Source: Chitinophagales bacterium
GTDB taxonomy: Bacteria; Bacteroidota; Bacteroidia; Chitinophagales; UBA8649
DNA: 64,000 nt
Direction: 5' to 3'
NCBI GenBank assembly: GCA_020635975.1
Contig: JACJYT010000010.1
Location: 18,622 to 82,621 of the forward strand
A model generated the notes under the pieces. The model was not told the origin of the DNA. It made no database searches and was given only the letters and a program-made list of their open reading frames with translations. Positions within the stretch are counted from its first letter, which is position 1; each line of letters opens with the position of its first letter. Positions 53,788-63,366 of this stretch are shown here, piece by piece. The position numbers were made by a program, and so were the translations under genes.

Positions 53788-56676
53788 ATGAAAAAACTAT
53801 ACGTTTTACTATGCAGTATTATGTTTATAGGTGGCATTTTTGCTCAAAGCGTTACCGGTCTCGTTACTGATGAAAAAGGGGAACCCCTCTTCGGTGTTAA
53901 TGTTGTAGAGAAAGGCACCTATAATGGAACTACCACAGATTTTAATGGTAAGTACACGCTAGAATTGACAAGAGAAAATCCTGTTATCGTTTTTAAGTTT
54001 GTAGGTTATAGAGACCAAGAGTATACTTATTCTGGTGGTCCTATAAACCATCAAATGAAGATAGATGAAATAGGATTAGATGCCGTAATTGTTACTGCAT
54101 CTAAAAAACAAGAAAGAGTTTTAGATGCACCAGCTTCTGTAACTTTAATTAATTCTTCAAAAATTGAGAACACAGCAGCAGTGGTTGCAACAGATAATTT
54201 AAAAAGTGTTCCTGGTGTAGATATTATGCCAACAGGTTTAGTTTCTTCTAATGTTTCCGTAAGAGGATTCAATGGGATTTTTTCTGGTTCTATGTTAACC
54301 ATGGTAGATTATAGATTTGGTAGAGTACCATCCTTGAATGTGAATGCCTTTCAATTAATGCCTAGTAGCAATGAGGATATTGAAAGAATTGAGGTAGTTC
54401 GTGGTCCTGGTTCTGCTCTTTATGGTCCAAATGCTTCTGATGGAGTTATGCACATTATTACCAAATCTCCATTAAGTATGTCAGGAGATCATAATGCAGA
54501 AACATCAATTAGTTTCACTGGAGGTAGCCGAAGTGTTTGGGCCCCTAGTGTTCGTCATTCACAAAAAATTAATGACAAAATTGGTTTTAAGGTTTCTGGT
54601 GGCTACATGCAAGGTCACGATTTTGAATATCAAGATCCTAGAGAACCTGGTTACGGTCAACCCTATTATTTCGGAACAGTATTGAATGGAACAGAATTCG
54701 TTGTAGACTCGGCACAGGGTTTGCAATCTTCTGGAAGAAACTTCTTTATTCAAAAGTATAATTTCGATGCTAGAGTAGATTACGCGGTAACAAAGGATAT
54801 CGATTTTACCTTTAGTTCGGGCTATGCCAACACTACCAATTTAGAATTAACTGGTTTAGGTGCAGCGCAAGGTGTTGGATGGGGTTATACCTATGGCCAA
54901 TTTAGAGCACGATGGAAAAATTTATTCTTTAACTACTTTATTAATGCTTCCAACTCTGGTGATACTTATTTTATTCCTCAAGTTTCTGATGGAGATGCTG
55001 TGCCGTACAATTATCAAACTTTGGTAGATAAATCAAAATTGCATGGTATTCAAATTCAACATAATTCGAAAATTAGAGACTTGTTTGATTTTACTTATGG
55101 TTTTGATGCAATCCTTACTCGTCCTTTTTCTGAAGGAACTATCTATGGAAGATATGAAGAAGACGATAACATTAACCAATATGGTATTTACGGACAAGCA
55201 GAATGGCACATTAATAAGAAAGTGGATTTCTTAGCAGCATTAAGAGGAGATTACCAAGATAGAATTAAGGAGTTTATGGTTTCGCCTAGAGCTGCTTTTG
55301 TGTATAAGCCTAGTCCTCGCCATACTTTACGCTTAACTTATAACAGAGCATTTAGTTCTCCATCTGCTTTAACAACGGCTTTAGATTTACCAAGTACCTT
55401 CATTCCGAATGGAATGATTGGAAGAGGATTAGGAAATCCATCTGGCTTTTCTTATAATTATGGGGTAGATGGCTTCGCACAATTTAGAACACCAACTTCT
55501 TATGGAAATACAGGAGGAAATTGGTATAGTGTTGGAGATAATTCTCAAAATTATTTATTATTCCAAGATGTTACTGAGTCTATTGGTAGGGTTCTTGGAA
55601 CTGCATTAGCTGGTTCAGAGGATTTGGGTGTACAATTGATTAGTGCTATCACACAAGGACTTGTTGATGCAAATTCTCCAGTGAATGATGTGAACCTAGT
55701 AGTAACTGATTTTATTACCAACAAGCAATACGATTATAAGCAAATTACCGACTTAGAATCGGTAAAGAGTACAGTAACTCAAACGGTTGAAATGGGTTAC
55801 AAAGGAATTATTAAGGATAAATTATTCCTTTCTGCAGATTTGTATTACACGCAAATTAATAATTTCATCAGTCCTTTATCGCCTGCTTCTTATAGAGTGC
55901 AATTTGATCCAGCACAATTATCTGGTGCCATTGCTGCTCAAATCAATGCAAATCTTCAAAGTGTATCGAGTTTTGGAATTACTTATAATGAGTTGCTTTC
56001 TGGAGGTTTTTCTTCATCACTTAATTTAGATGCAAATGGAGATGGAAGTGTTTTTGAAGAAATTATGGGCTTGTTAGCGGGTAATCCAAACGACCCATCG
56101 TTTAATGGATACATTTACGATTTCTCTGTAGGTACTCTCGCTCCAGAAAGCGATTTAGTAAATTCGGATTTGATTTTAACTTATTTGAATCTTGGAAAGG
56201 TGGATGTTGCCGGAGCTGATTTAGGAGCAACTTACGTAGAGAAATTTGGAGAAACAGATTTCACAGTTTCTGGTATGTTCTCTTTTGTTAATAAGGATAG
56301 AATTGCCTTAGCTGGTGCATCAGATGGTTATATCGCATTAAATGCTCCAAAGTATAAAACTGCTTTATCTGTAGAAGCCGGAAACATTGCGAATACGGGT
56401 ATAGGAGCGGGCATTAACTGGAGATGGCAAGATGCCTTCCCTGCAAACTCTGCGCTTTATGTAGGGAATGTAAGTGCGGCCAACTTAATCGATTTAAGCT
56501 TATCGTATAGACCAAGTTTTTCTAAGAATACTCTATTATCTGGATCCTTCTATAACATTACAAATAATAAATTTCAACGTTTCCCTGGAACACCTTACAT
56601 AGGTTTCTATGCGATGTTTAAAGTATCTCATACTTTTAAATACAACATCGGGAAAAATAAGCATGCAGCAGAGTAA
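53788..56676 (+). CDS. TonB-dependent receptor with carboxypeptidase-regulatory-like domain
   Basis: This 962-residue outer-membrane receptor imports a substrate using TonB energy. After the signal (MKKLYVLLCSIMFIGGIFAQ) comes a carboxypeptidase-D regulatory-like domain (SVTGLVTDEKGEPLFGVNVV, about 21-100). The plug follows (LDAVIVTASKKQERVLDAPAS, SVRGFNG, IERIEVVRGPGSALYGPNA). A 22-strand-type barrel fills the rest. No SusD partner is encoded beside it, so it is more like a siderophore, vitamin or metal receptor than a SusC. The last strand ends at about residue 953 and is followed by a short basic tail. Confidence 0.92.
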   Translation: MKKLYVLLCSIMFIGGIFAQSVTGLVTDEKGEPLFGVNVVEKGTYNGTTTDFNGKYTLELTRENPVIVFKFVGYRDQEYTYSGGPINHQMKIDEIGLDAVIVTASKKQERVLDAPASVTLINSSKIENTAAVVATDNLKSVPGVDIMPTGLVSSNVSVRGFNGIFSGSMLTMVDYRFGRVPSLNVNAFQLMPSSNEDIERIEVVRGPGSALYGPNASDGVMHIITKSPLSMSGDHNAETSISFTGGSRSVWAPSVRHSQKINDKIGFKVSGGYMQGHDFEYQDPREPGYGQPYYFGTVLNGTEFVVDSAQGLQSSGRNFFIQKYNFDARVDYAVTKDIDFTFSSGYANTTNLELTGLGAAQGVGWGYTYGQFRARWKNLFFNYFINASNSGDTYFIPQVSDGDAVPYNYQTLVDKSKLHGIQIQHNSKIRDLFDFTYGFDAILTRPFSEGTIYGRYEEDDNINQYGIYGQAEWHINKKVDFLAALRGDYQDRIKEFMVSPRAAFVYKPSPRHTLRLTYNRAFSSPSALTTALDLPSTFIPNGMIGRGLGNPSGFSYNYGVDGFAQFRTPTSYGNTGGNWYSVGDNSQNYLLFQDVTESIGRVLGTALAGSEDLGVQLISAITQGLVDANSPVNDVNLVVTDFITNKQYDYKQITDLESVKSTVTQTVEMGYKGIIKDKLFLSADLYYTQINNFISPLSPASYRVQFDPAQLSGAIAAQINANLQSVSSFGITYNELLSGGFSSSLNLDANGDGSVFEEIMGLLAGNPNDPSFNGYIYDFSVGTLAPESDLVNSDLILTYLNLGKVDVAGADLGATYVEKFGETDFTVSGMFSFVNKDRIALAGASDGYIALNAPKYKTALSVEAGNIANTGIGAGINWRWQDAFPANSALYVGNVSAANLIDLSLSYRPSFSKNTLLSGSFYNITNNKFQRFPGTPYIGFYAMFKVSHTFKYNIGKNKHAAE

Positions 56677-56695
56677 TTTTTGCTATAAATCTAAG

Positions 56696-56727
56696 AAAGC
56701 CATCCGTCGATTGACGGATGGCTTTTT
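56696..56727 (+). terminator. Rho-independent terminator of the TonB-dependent receptor
   Basis: AAAGCCATCCGTC-GATT-GACGGATGGCTTT (56696-56725) with a T run. Confidence 0.9.
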
Positions 56728-56764
56728 TTATGCCCAGAATAGTTTTAAAACGAGGTCTTAATAG

Positions 56765-56772
56765 TATATTTG
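56765..56772 (+). promoter_or_regulatory. -7 element (TATATTTG) of pyruvate carboxylase
   Basis: Perfect TAnnTTTG ending six bases before ATG 56779, implying a near-leaderless mRNA. Confidence 0.5.
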
Positions 56773-56778
56773 TTAGCT

Positions 56779-59700
56779 ATGCAAGACTTAAAGATTAAAC
56801 GATTATTAGTAGCCAATAGAGGCGAAATTGCCATTCGAATTTTTAGAGCAGCTACCGAATTAAAGATTAGAACAATAGCTCTTTATACTTACGAGGATAG
56901 GTATTCTTTACATCGCTATAAGGCAGATGAAGCCTATCAAATTGGAGAAGAGGAGGAACCTCTAAAACCCTACTTGGATATCGAAGAGATTATTAAGCTA
57001 GCCAAGAAAAAGAAAATTGATGCTATCCATCCGGGTTATGGATTTCTCTCTGAAAATGTAATTTTCGCTCGTCGTTGTAGAGAAGAAGGAATTATTTTTG
57101 TTGGTCCTAGTCCAGAGTCTATGGAGCAACTGGGCGATAAAGTGGCTGCGAAAAAAATTGCCAGAGCAACTCATGTACCTGTTATTGAAGATAGTCAAAT
57201 AGACATGAGTGAGCTTGCTAACGCTCTTTCAGAAGCGAAGAAAATTGGCTACCCAATAATGGTTAAAGCTGCAGCCGGCGGAGGAGGAAGAGGAATGCGA
57301 GTGGTTCGCAATGATGAAGAATTAAGCAAGGCCTTTTCGGAAGCAAAGAATGAAGCACAAAAGGCCTTTGGTATAGATACTATCTTTTTAGAAAAATTTA
57401 TAGAAAGTCCGAAACACATTGAAGTACAGCTTTTAGGCGATCAAGCTGGGAATTTGGTTCATTTATATGAAAGAGATTGCTCCGTTCAAAGAAGATTTCA
57501 AAAAGTGGTTGAAGTGGCACCTGCCCCTTCGCTCAAACAGAGTACAAAGGAAAAATTATACCAATATGCCTTAGATATTGGAAAGTATGTGGGTTATTAC
57601 AATGCGGGAACCGTAGAGTTTTTACTAGATAAGGAGGAAAACATTTACTTTATCGAAGTGAATCCTAGGATTCAAGTAGAGCATACCATTACGGAAGAGG
57701 TAACAGGGATTGACATTGTTCGCTCCCAAATTTTAATTGCTTCGGGTTTAGCACTTTCACATCCTAGTATTTTCATTAGCAATCAGAATGATGTGCACTT
57801 GGAGGGTTTTGCCATTCAATGTAGAATTACAACCGAGGATCCTGAGAATAATTTTCAACCAGATTACGGAACGATCATAGCTTATAGAAATGCTGCGGGG
57901 ATGGGAATTCGTTTAGATGAAGGAAGCTCTTATGCTGGTGTAACGGTATCGCCTTTTTTCGATAGTATGCTAGTTAAAGTATCTGCCTGGGGAAGAACGC
58001 TACGTGGGGCCTCAGAGCGCTTAGAGAGGGCTCTAGTAGAGTTTAGAATTAGAGGAGTAAAAACCAATATTCCTTTCTTGCAAAATGTGGTAAAGCATCC
58101 TGTTTTTGTGAATGGGGAGCAGAATGTAGGCTTTATAGAAAACCATCCTGAGCTCTTTATTTTTAGTGATAAACGAGATAGAGCAACAAAAACATTAAAG
58201 TACATTGCTACTACCATCGTTAATGGTAATAGCGATGTAAAATTTGTTGACGAGAACAAAAAGTTTAGACATCCACATATCCCAAGTTTTGATAAATTCA
58301 ATGGCTTTCCTAAAGGAACAAAGGATTTGTTGAATGAAATGGGTGTAGAGAAGTTTTGTAAGTGGATGAAAGATGAAAAACAAATTTTGTATACCGATAC
58401 CACTTTTAGAGATGCACATCAATCGCTTTTAGCTACCCGAGTAAGAACAAGAGATATGTTGGCAGTTGCTGAAAGCTTTGCCAAAAACCACCCGCAAGTT
58501 TTCTCTATGGAAGTGTGGGGCGGAGCAACTTTCGATGTATGTATGCGCTTTTTAAAAGAAGATCCATGGATGCGATTAAAGTTATTGCGCGAAGCCATGC
58601 CGAATATTCTAACCCAAATGTTACTAAGAAGTAGTAATGCTGTGGGCTACACAGCTTATCCAGATAACTTGGTTTCTAAGTTCATCGTTAAGGCAGCAGA
58701 AAATGGCATGGACATCTTTAGGATTTTTGATTCTTTGAATTGGACAAAGTCTATGGCGCTTAGCATTAAAACCGTAAGGGAAGAAACCAATAGTATAGCC
58801 GAAGCTTGTATTTGCTATACAGGAGATATCTTAAATCGCGATAAGCAAAAGTTTAATTTGCAATATTACTTGGATTTGGCAAGGGAGTTGGAAGACATGG
58901 GGGCTCACATACTAGGCATTAAGGATATGGCCGGTTTGTTAACTCCTTATGCAGCAGAAAAATTGATTCATTCTTTAAAAGAGAAAATTGATATTCCTAT
59001 TCATTTGCATACACACGATACTTCTTCCGTTCAATCGGCAAGCTACCTAAAGGCTATTGAGGCAGGAGTAGATGGCATTGATGTAGCTTTGAGTAGTATG
59101 AGTGGACTTACCTCGCAGCCAAATTTCAATTCGATAGTTAACATGATGAAAGGGCACGAGAGAGAATGTGCTATGAACTTACCGAGTCTAAATGAATTCT
59201 CTAATTATTGGGAAGATGTTAGAGAGTATTACTATCCTTTCGAATCGGAATTAAAGGCGGGAACTGCCCAAGTTTATGAAAATGAAATTCCTGGCGGACA
59301 GTACAGTAATCTTCGTCCGCAAGCAAGGGGCCTTGGTATAGAAGATAAGTTTGAAACCATTAAGCAAAATTATAAGATTGCCAATGAGTTATTTGGCGAT
59401 GTAGTTAAAGTAACGCCTTCTAGCAAAGTAGTTGGCGATATGGCCATGTTCATGACCAGTAATGGCTATACGAAAGAGGATATTCTGAGTAAAGGAATGG
59501 AAATATCTTTTCCAGATTCTGTAATTAACTTTTTTAAAGGAGATCTTGGGCAAGTATATGGAGGTTTTCCTAAAGAATTGCAAGCCATTGTTCTAAAGGG
59601 GCAGAAGGCTTATACAGAAAGGCCAAATGAACATCTTGCACCAATAGATTTTGAAAAGGAGTTTAAGCTTTTTAAAAAGAGCTTCGGTAAGCATAAAACA

Positions 59701-60222
59701 GAATTAGACTTTTTAAGCTATAAGCTCTATCCTAAAGTTTATGAAGATTTCCATAATTTTAATGAGCAATATGGTGATGTTTGGGTAATTCCGAGTACAA
59801 CATTCTTCTATGGAATGAAACAAAATGAAGAAATTCTTATTGAAATTTCTCCAGGAAAGACCATTATTGTGAAGTATTTAAACATTACTGCTCCAGATGA
59901 TAAAGGCTTTTGTCAAGTTTACTTCAAATTGAATGGACAAAATAGACACATTCAAGTAAAAAATGAAAAACTAAACATTGAGGTAAAGTCTAATAGAAAA
60001 GTAAGTGCAGCTAATGAGGTGGGTGCCCCACTTCAAGGAAAACTTACAAAAATTCTAGTAAAGCTTGGCGATAAAGTGGAAAAGAATCATCCGCTCTTTT
60101 TAATTGAGGCGATGAAAATGGAAAGCACTGTAGTTGCACCTAGTCAGGGTGTAGTAAAAGAAATAATCTTGAAAGACAATGAAATGGTTCAACAAGATGA
60201 TTTGGTTTTAATATTGGAATAA
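56779..60222 (+). CDS. pyc: Pyruvate carboxylase (single chain)
   Basis: Pyc makes oxaloacetate from pyruvate and bicarbonate, feeding the TCA cycle. ATG 56779 is preferred; an in-frame TTG at 56770 lies inside the -7 promoter element. The product is 1,147 residues. The biotin carboxylase domain (1-450) shows LLVANRGEIAIRIFRA, HPGYGFLSEN, the ATP-grasp AAAGGGGRGMR, and IQVEHTITEE. The carboxyltransferase domain (about 525-990) shows DTTFRDAHQSLLATR, DSLNWTKSM and HTHDT. The C-terminal biotinyl domain shows EAMKME with Lys1113. All expected domains are present. Cytoplasmic. Confidence 0.95.
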   Translation: MQDLKIKRLLVANRGEIAIRIFRAATELKIRTIALYTYEDRYSLHRYKADEAYQIGEEEEPLKPYLDIEEIIKLAKKKKIDAIHPGYGFLSENVIFARRCREEGIIFVGPSPESMEQLGDKVAAKKIARATHVPVIEDSQIDMSELANALSEAKKIGYPIMVKAAAGGGGRGMRVVRNDEELSKAFSEAKNEAQKAFGIDTIFLEKFIESPKHIEVQLLGDQAGNLVHLYERDCSVQRRFQKVVEVAPAPSLKQSTKEKLYQYALDIGKYVGYYNAGTVEFLLDKEENIYFIEVNPRIQVEHTITEEVTGIDIVRSQILIASGLALSHPSIFISNQNDVHLEGFAIQCRITTEDPENNFQPDYGTIIAYRNAAGMGIRLDEGSSYAGVTVSPFFDSMLVKVSAWGRTLRGASERLERALVEFRIRGVKTNIPFLQNVVKHPVFVNGEQNVGFIENHPELFIFSDKRDRATKTLKYIATTIVNGNSDVKFVDENKKFRHPHIPSFDKFNGFPKGTKDLLNEMGVEKFCKWMKDEKQILYTDTTFRDAHQSLLATRVRTRDMLAVAESFAKNHPQVFSMEVWGGATFDVCMRFLKEDPWMRLKLLREAMPNILTQMLLRSSNAVGYTAYPDNLVSKFIVKAAENGMDIFRIFDSLNWTKSMALSIKTVREETNSIAEACICYTGDILNRDKQKFNLQYYLDLARELEDMGAHILGIKDMAGLLTPYAAEKLIHSLKEKIDIPIHLHTHDTSSVQSASYLKAIEAGVDGIDVALSSMSGLTSQPNFNSIVNMMKGHERECAMNLPSLNEFSNYWEDVREYYYPFESELKAGTAQVYENEIPGGQYSNLRPQARGLGIEDKFETIKQNYKIANELFGDVVKVTPSSKVVGDMAMFMTSNGYTKEDILSKGMEISFPDSVINFFKGDLGQVYGGFPKELQAIVLKGQKAYTERPNEHLAPIDFEKEFKLFKKSFGKHKTELDFLSYKLYPKVYEDFHNFNEQYGDVWVIPSTTFFYGMKQNEEILIEISPGKTIIVKYLNITAPDDKGFCQVYFKLNGQNRHIQVKNEKLNIEVKSNRKVSAANEVGAPLQGKLTKILVKLGDKVEKNHPLFLIEAMKMESTVVAPSQGVVKEIILKDNEMVQQDDLVLILE

Positions 60223-60224
60223 GT

Positions 60225-60671
60225 CTAATAAATTTCTTTGATTAGATATTCTTGTTTGTTGAAGCTAAACTTCTCACCTTCAGGAAGCAAGCGCATATAT
60301 TGGTAAATCGGAGAGTCGAAAGCCAAGCCAATAAACTCTTTGCCATCCACTTTAAAACTATGGTTGGCAACGCTTATAAAGAAATTATACTTGTCGGTTA
60401 TTACAACAGCACCCGGACTTATAACTTCCTTTATTGAAATGTCTAAGTTCTTTAATACTAAGAGGTCGTTTTTAGCCTGAATTAGTTGCAGTTCTGCACT
60501 ATGCACCATATCTGTGCTAATGCCTTGACGAGCATAATCTTCTACGTCTTTAGTATCCTCTTCGTCTATATCAGCAGCTACTAAATATCTTTTTAATAAC
60601 AAATCGAAATCTTTAATGATTTCTTCTTGATGTTGGATTAAACTATCTAGGATTAATTCTTTGTTAAGCAT
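60225..60671 (-). CDS. Gre/Rnk-like small protein
   Basis: This 148-residue cytoplasmic protein has a helical N-terminal half (about 1-75) and a C-terminal half resembling the FKBP-like domain of GreA/GreB: ISPGAVVIT, then SPIYQYMRLLPEGEKFSF and EYLIKEI, which parallel the SPLG-AL-G...GD-V...EY-I-I pattern. The N-terminus is shorter than in GreA and lacks an obvious acidic tip. It may bind RNA polymerase or be a structural relative with another job. It converges with pyc at a two-base gap. Confidence 0.6.
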   Translation of the reverse strand: MLNKELILDSLIQHQEEIIKDFDLLLKRYLVAADIDEEDTKDVEDYARQGISTDMVHSAELQLIQAKNDLLVLKNLDISIKEVISPGAVVITDKYNFFISVANHSFKVDGKEFIGLAFDSPIYQYMRLLPEGEKFSFNKQEYLIKEIY

Positions 60672-60789
60672 AAGTTTATATTTATAAGTACAAATATCTT
60701 CAGTATTGTGGAAGATAAAAATGATAAAAAGCAGTTTTATAGATGATTTTTGTTAGTATATTTTCTAATGTATAATTCGGGTTGGAAGC

Positions 60790-61242
60790 TTATCGGAGCT
60801 TAATTCTATCTAATTCTCGCTTGTTATCCTTGTCCTTTAAGCTTTGACGCTTATCGTGCGTTTTCTTTCCTTTTGCTACGGCAATCTCCAACTTAGCAAA
60901 ACCTCTATCAGATAGAAATAGTAAAGTGGGAATAATAGTTAGCCCTTTTTCAGTAATCTTTTTGTGAATTTGTCGAAGCTCTCTCTTATTGAGTAGGAGT
61001 TTTCTAGGTTGGTTGGGGACATGGTTATAGTGGGTGCCAAATGTGTATTCTGCTATATGCATGTTTACCACATAAAGTTCCCCTTTTCGCATTTGACAAA
61101 AAGCCTCATTAATGTGGGCTTTCCCAGATCTAATTGCTTTTATTTCGGTGCCAGTTAATTGGATTCCACAAACATAGTTTTGCAATAATTCAAAATCGAA
61201 TCGTGCTCGTTTATTCTTTATATTTATGGGAGTCTGTTTCAC
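60790..61242 (-). CDS. smpB: SsrA-binding protein SmpB
   Basis: SmpB delivers tmRNA to stalled ribosomes. GTG at 61242 is preferred over upstream in-frame ATGs (to 61290), because VKQTPINIKNKRARFDFELL is the normal N-terminus, and a -7 element (TATCTTTG, complement of 61247-61254) overlaps the longer version. The length of 150 residues fits. Motifs: GIQLTGTEIKAIRSGKAHI, HIAEYTFGTHYNHVP, RKLLLNKREL and the basic tail GKKTHDKRQSLKDKD. The tmRNA gene itself is not in the window. Confidence 0.94.
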   Translation of the reverse strand: MKQTPINIKNKRARFDFELLQNYVCGIQLTGTEIKAIRSGKAHINEAFCQMRKGELYVVNMHIAEYTFGTHYNHVPNQPRKLLLNKRELRQIHKKITEKGLTIIPTLLFLSDRGFAKLEIAVAKGKKTHDKRQSLKDKDNKRELDRIKLR

Positions 61243-61622
61243 GCTGCAAAGATAAAGCATTTTCAGTAATAAGCGCTTTCTTTCTAGCAACTAGGGTATT
61301 AGCTCTTCAACTGGTCTATTTGCTAGGTGGGAATTTCATGCATCCTCTTTGTCCTAATCTACTTAACTTTTATATGGATTTTTGTTGTTTGGGTGTATAA
61401 CTTAATCCACTTTCATAAATTCTTATTTATCAAGTATTTAATCTCTATTGTGCACCTTGTTTCAACAATTATTTTCAGAATTCAACAGGGTTTATCCACA
61501 GACTGGAATTTTGTTGTGGGCAAAATGTGAGTAAAATTTGGTGGTAAAAAATGGGAGAAAGTGGGAAAATGTGTCAAAAGTGTATACTTTTATGACAGAT
61601 TTAAATGTTTAGTGGATAACTA
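61243..61622 (+). promoter_or_regulatory. mraZ upstream region: MraZ boxes and DnaA-box-like sites
   Basis: This 380-base gap is AT-rich and non-coding. A 10-base periodic array TGGT (61542), TGGG (61552), TGGG (61562), TGTC (61572) fits the known MraZ operator pattern of TGGG repeats spaced by one helical turn; TGGG at 61517 and GTGAG at 61527 may extend it. A perfect DnaA box TTATCCACA lies at 61492-61500. Reverse-strand near matches lie at 61392-61400 and 61611-61619 (8 of 9). Confidence 0.6.
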
Positions 61623-62096
61623 ATGAGCTTTTTAGGTGAATATGAAATAAAGTTGGACTCAAAAGGTCGTATGCGCTTACCGGGTGCTCTTAAGCAGCAG
61701 CTTAATCCGGAAGTGAAAGGTCGTTTTGTGATTAACCGTGGTTTCGAGGAGTGCCTAGAGATTTACCCCTTAGATGTTTGGCAAAAAGTGAGAGCTAAAG
61801 TGGAGCGTTTGAATCAATTCAAAAAAAAGGAAAGAGCTTTTATTCGTTACTTCTTAAGAGGAGCTACGGAAATCGTATTAGATGGAGCGGATCGTTTGAA
61901 TATTCCAAAGCATTTGCTAGACTATGCGGGAATTGACTCGGATGCCATTATAACTCCAGGTAAGAATACTTTGGAATTGTGGGATAAAGTGAAATATGAG
62001 CAGGAGTTGGCAATGGATTCAGAATCTTTTGCCGATTTAGCGGAAGATGTATTAGGAGATTTTGATTTAGATATAGAAGATTCAAAAGCGGAATAA
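61623..62096 (+). CDS. mraZ: Transcriptional regulator / division-cluster protein MraZ
   Basis: MraZ is an AbrB-like DNA-binding protein and the first gene of the division and cell-wall cluster; it binds its own promoter. The 157-residue product shows the duplicated SpoVT-AbrB-type halves: LGEYEIKLDSKGRMRLPGAL and FLRGATEIVLDGADRLNIPK, each with the D-R-P-type signature. Repeated TGGG boxes upstream are its likely operator. rsmH follows after two bases. Confidence 0.94.
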   Translation: MSFLGEYEIKLDSKGRMRLPGALKQQLNPEVKGRFVINRGFEECLEIYPLDVWQKVRAKVERLNQFKKKERAFIRYFLRGATEIVLDGADRLNIPKHLLDYAGIDSDAIITPGKNTLELWDKVKYEQELAMDSESFADLAEDVLGDFDLDIEDSKAE

Positions 62097-62098
62097 TT

Positions 62099-63010
62099 AT
62101 GGAAAAACCAGTTTACCATATTTCCGTTCTTTTGCAAGAGTGCATCGACGCCCTGCAAATTATGCCCGATGGAAACTATGTCGATTTAACCTTTGGGGGA
62201 GGGGGACACTCTTCAGAAATTCTTAAAAGATTAGATACGGGAAAGCTCTTTGCTTTCGATCAAGACGAGGATGCTTATAACAATGTTCCTGAGAATGATC
62301 GCTTGGTATTTGTGCCTCATAATTTTCGTTTTCTAAAGCGTTTCTTGCAATATCATGATGCTATTCCGGTTCAGGGAATTCTTGCAGATTTGGGGATTAG
62401 TTCTTATCAAATAGATGCCGGTCACAAGGGTTTTTCTACTCGTTTCGAAGGGCCAATGGATATGCGTATGAATCAAGAAGCTTCTCTAAAGGCAAGCGAT
62501 ATCTTACACGATTACTCCGAAGAAGCTTTGGTGCAAGTGTTTTCGCAATATGGGGAAGTTAGGAATTCTAAAACTTTGGCGGCGGCTATCGTTTCTGCAA
62601 GAAATAGCGGTTTGCGTTTTGAGAATACTTCGGCATTCATTTCCTTTTTGGAGCCCCTGAAAATGGGAGCTAATCCACAGAAATATTACGCGCAAGTTTT
62701 TCAGGCTTTGCGAATAGAAGTGAACGACGAATTAAATGCCTTAAAGGAGATGCTGATGCAAAGTTGTGAGGTATTGGAAGAAGGCGGCATATTGGCGGTA
62801 ATTACCTTCCATTCTTTGGAAGATCGCTTAGTTAAGAATTTTTTAAAAACAGGAAGTTTTGATGCGACACCCGAAACGGATGAGTTTGGAAGAAGAAAGA
62901 AATCCTTCAGTTTGCTTCATAAAAAGCCAATTGAAGCTAGTGCTAAAGAATTGAAATTAAATCCAAGATCGCGTAGTGCAAAATTGCGAGTAGCACAAAA
63001 ACTGGGATAA
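62099..63010 (+). CDS. rsmH: 16S rRNA (cytosine(1402)-N4)-methyltransferase RsmH
   Basis: RsmH methylates N4 of C1402 in 16S rRNA using SAM. The 303-residue product shows YHISVLLQECIDAL, the SAM-binding VDLTFGGGGHSSEIL, FDQDEDA, ILADLGISSYQID, FEGPMDMRMNQ, FQALRIEVNDEL, AVITFHSLEDRLVK and NPRSRSAKLR. It sits between mraZ and the ftsL-like gene, whose ATG overlaps its stop by one base. Confidence 0.96.
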   Translation: MEKPVYHISVLLQECIDALQIMPDGNYVDLTFGGGGHSSEILKRLDTGKLFAFDQDEDAYNNVPENDRLVFVPHNFRFLKRFLQYHDAIPVQGILADLGISSYQIDAGHKGFSTRFEGPMDMRMNQEASLKASDILHDYSEEALVQVFSQYGEVRNSKTLAAAIVSARNSGLRFENTSAFISFLEPLKMGANPQKYYAQVFQALRIEVNDELNALKEMLMQSCEVLEEGGILAVITFHSLEDRLVKNFLKTGSFDATPETDEFGRRKKSFSLLHKKPIEASAKELKLNPRSRSAKLRVAQKLG

Positions 63011-63366
63011 TGGACGAGCAAAGTAAGGACATACAAAATGAGGCTGTTCCTTCTTTTCAAGAGAAGCTAAAAGCGGTATTGCGTTTTGATGAACAGAATT
63101 GGCTAAATAATCTGCCTTTGCTTCTGTTTATTGGACTATTAGGTGTTTTACACGTGGCTAATAACCATACCGCAGAGAATAAAATTAGAAGAATGAATGC
63201 TCTTGAGCACGATATAAAAGAATTGCGCTGGCTTTACATGACCTCTAAAGCGGAGTTGATGTATAACAGCGAACAAAGTGAAGTAGCAAAAATGGTAAGT
63301 TTTATGGGTTTGAAAGAGTTAACCAAACCCGCCTATCAAATCGAGGTGAACAAAGATGAGTATTAA
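63010..63366 (+). CDS. FtsL-like cell division protein
   Basis: This 118-residue bitopic protein has a cytoplasmic N-terminus of about 33 residues, one membrane segment (about 37-53, LPLLLFIGLLGVLHV) and a periplasmic heptad-like helix (ENKIRRMNALEHDIKELRWLY). Position between rsmH and ftsI and this layout identify it as the FtsL equivalent, expected to pair with FtsB (DivIC). Its start overlaps rsmH and its 3' end overlaps ftsI by 11 bases, so the genes are coupled. Confidence 0.85.
   Translation: MDEQSKDIQNEAVPSFQEKLKAVLRFDEQNWLNNLPLLLFIGLLGVLHVANNHTAENKIRRMNALEHDIKELRWLYMTSKAELMYNSEQSEVAKMVSFMGLKELTKPAYQIEVNKDEY

Noticed and set aside
56770..56778. TTG start for pyruvate carboxylase
   Set aside because: The TTG is the last part of the -7 promoter element TATATTTG, so it would not be transcribed; ATG 56779 matches the family N-terminus.
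61243..61290. Longer SmpB from upstream ATGs
   Set aside because: The extension overlaps the smpB -7 element and is not part of the conserved protein.
61320..61530. Small hydrophobic open frames upstream of mraZ
   Set aside because: They overlap the putative regulatory sites, have no recognisable family and read like AT-rich chance frames.
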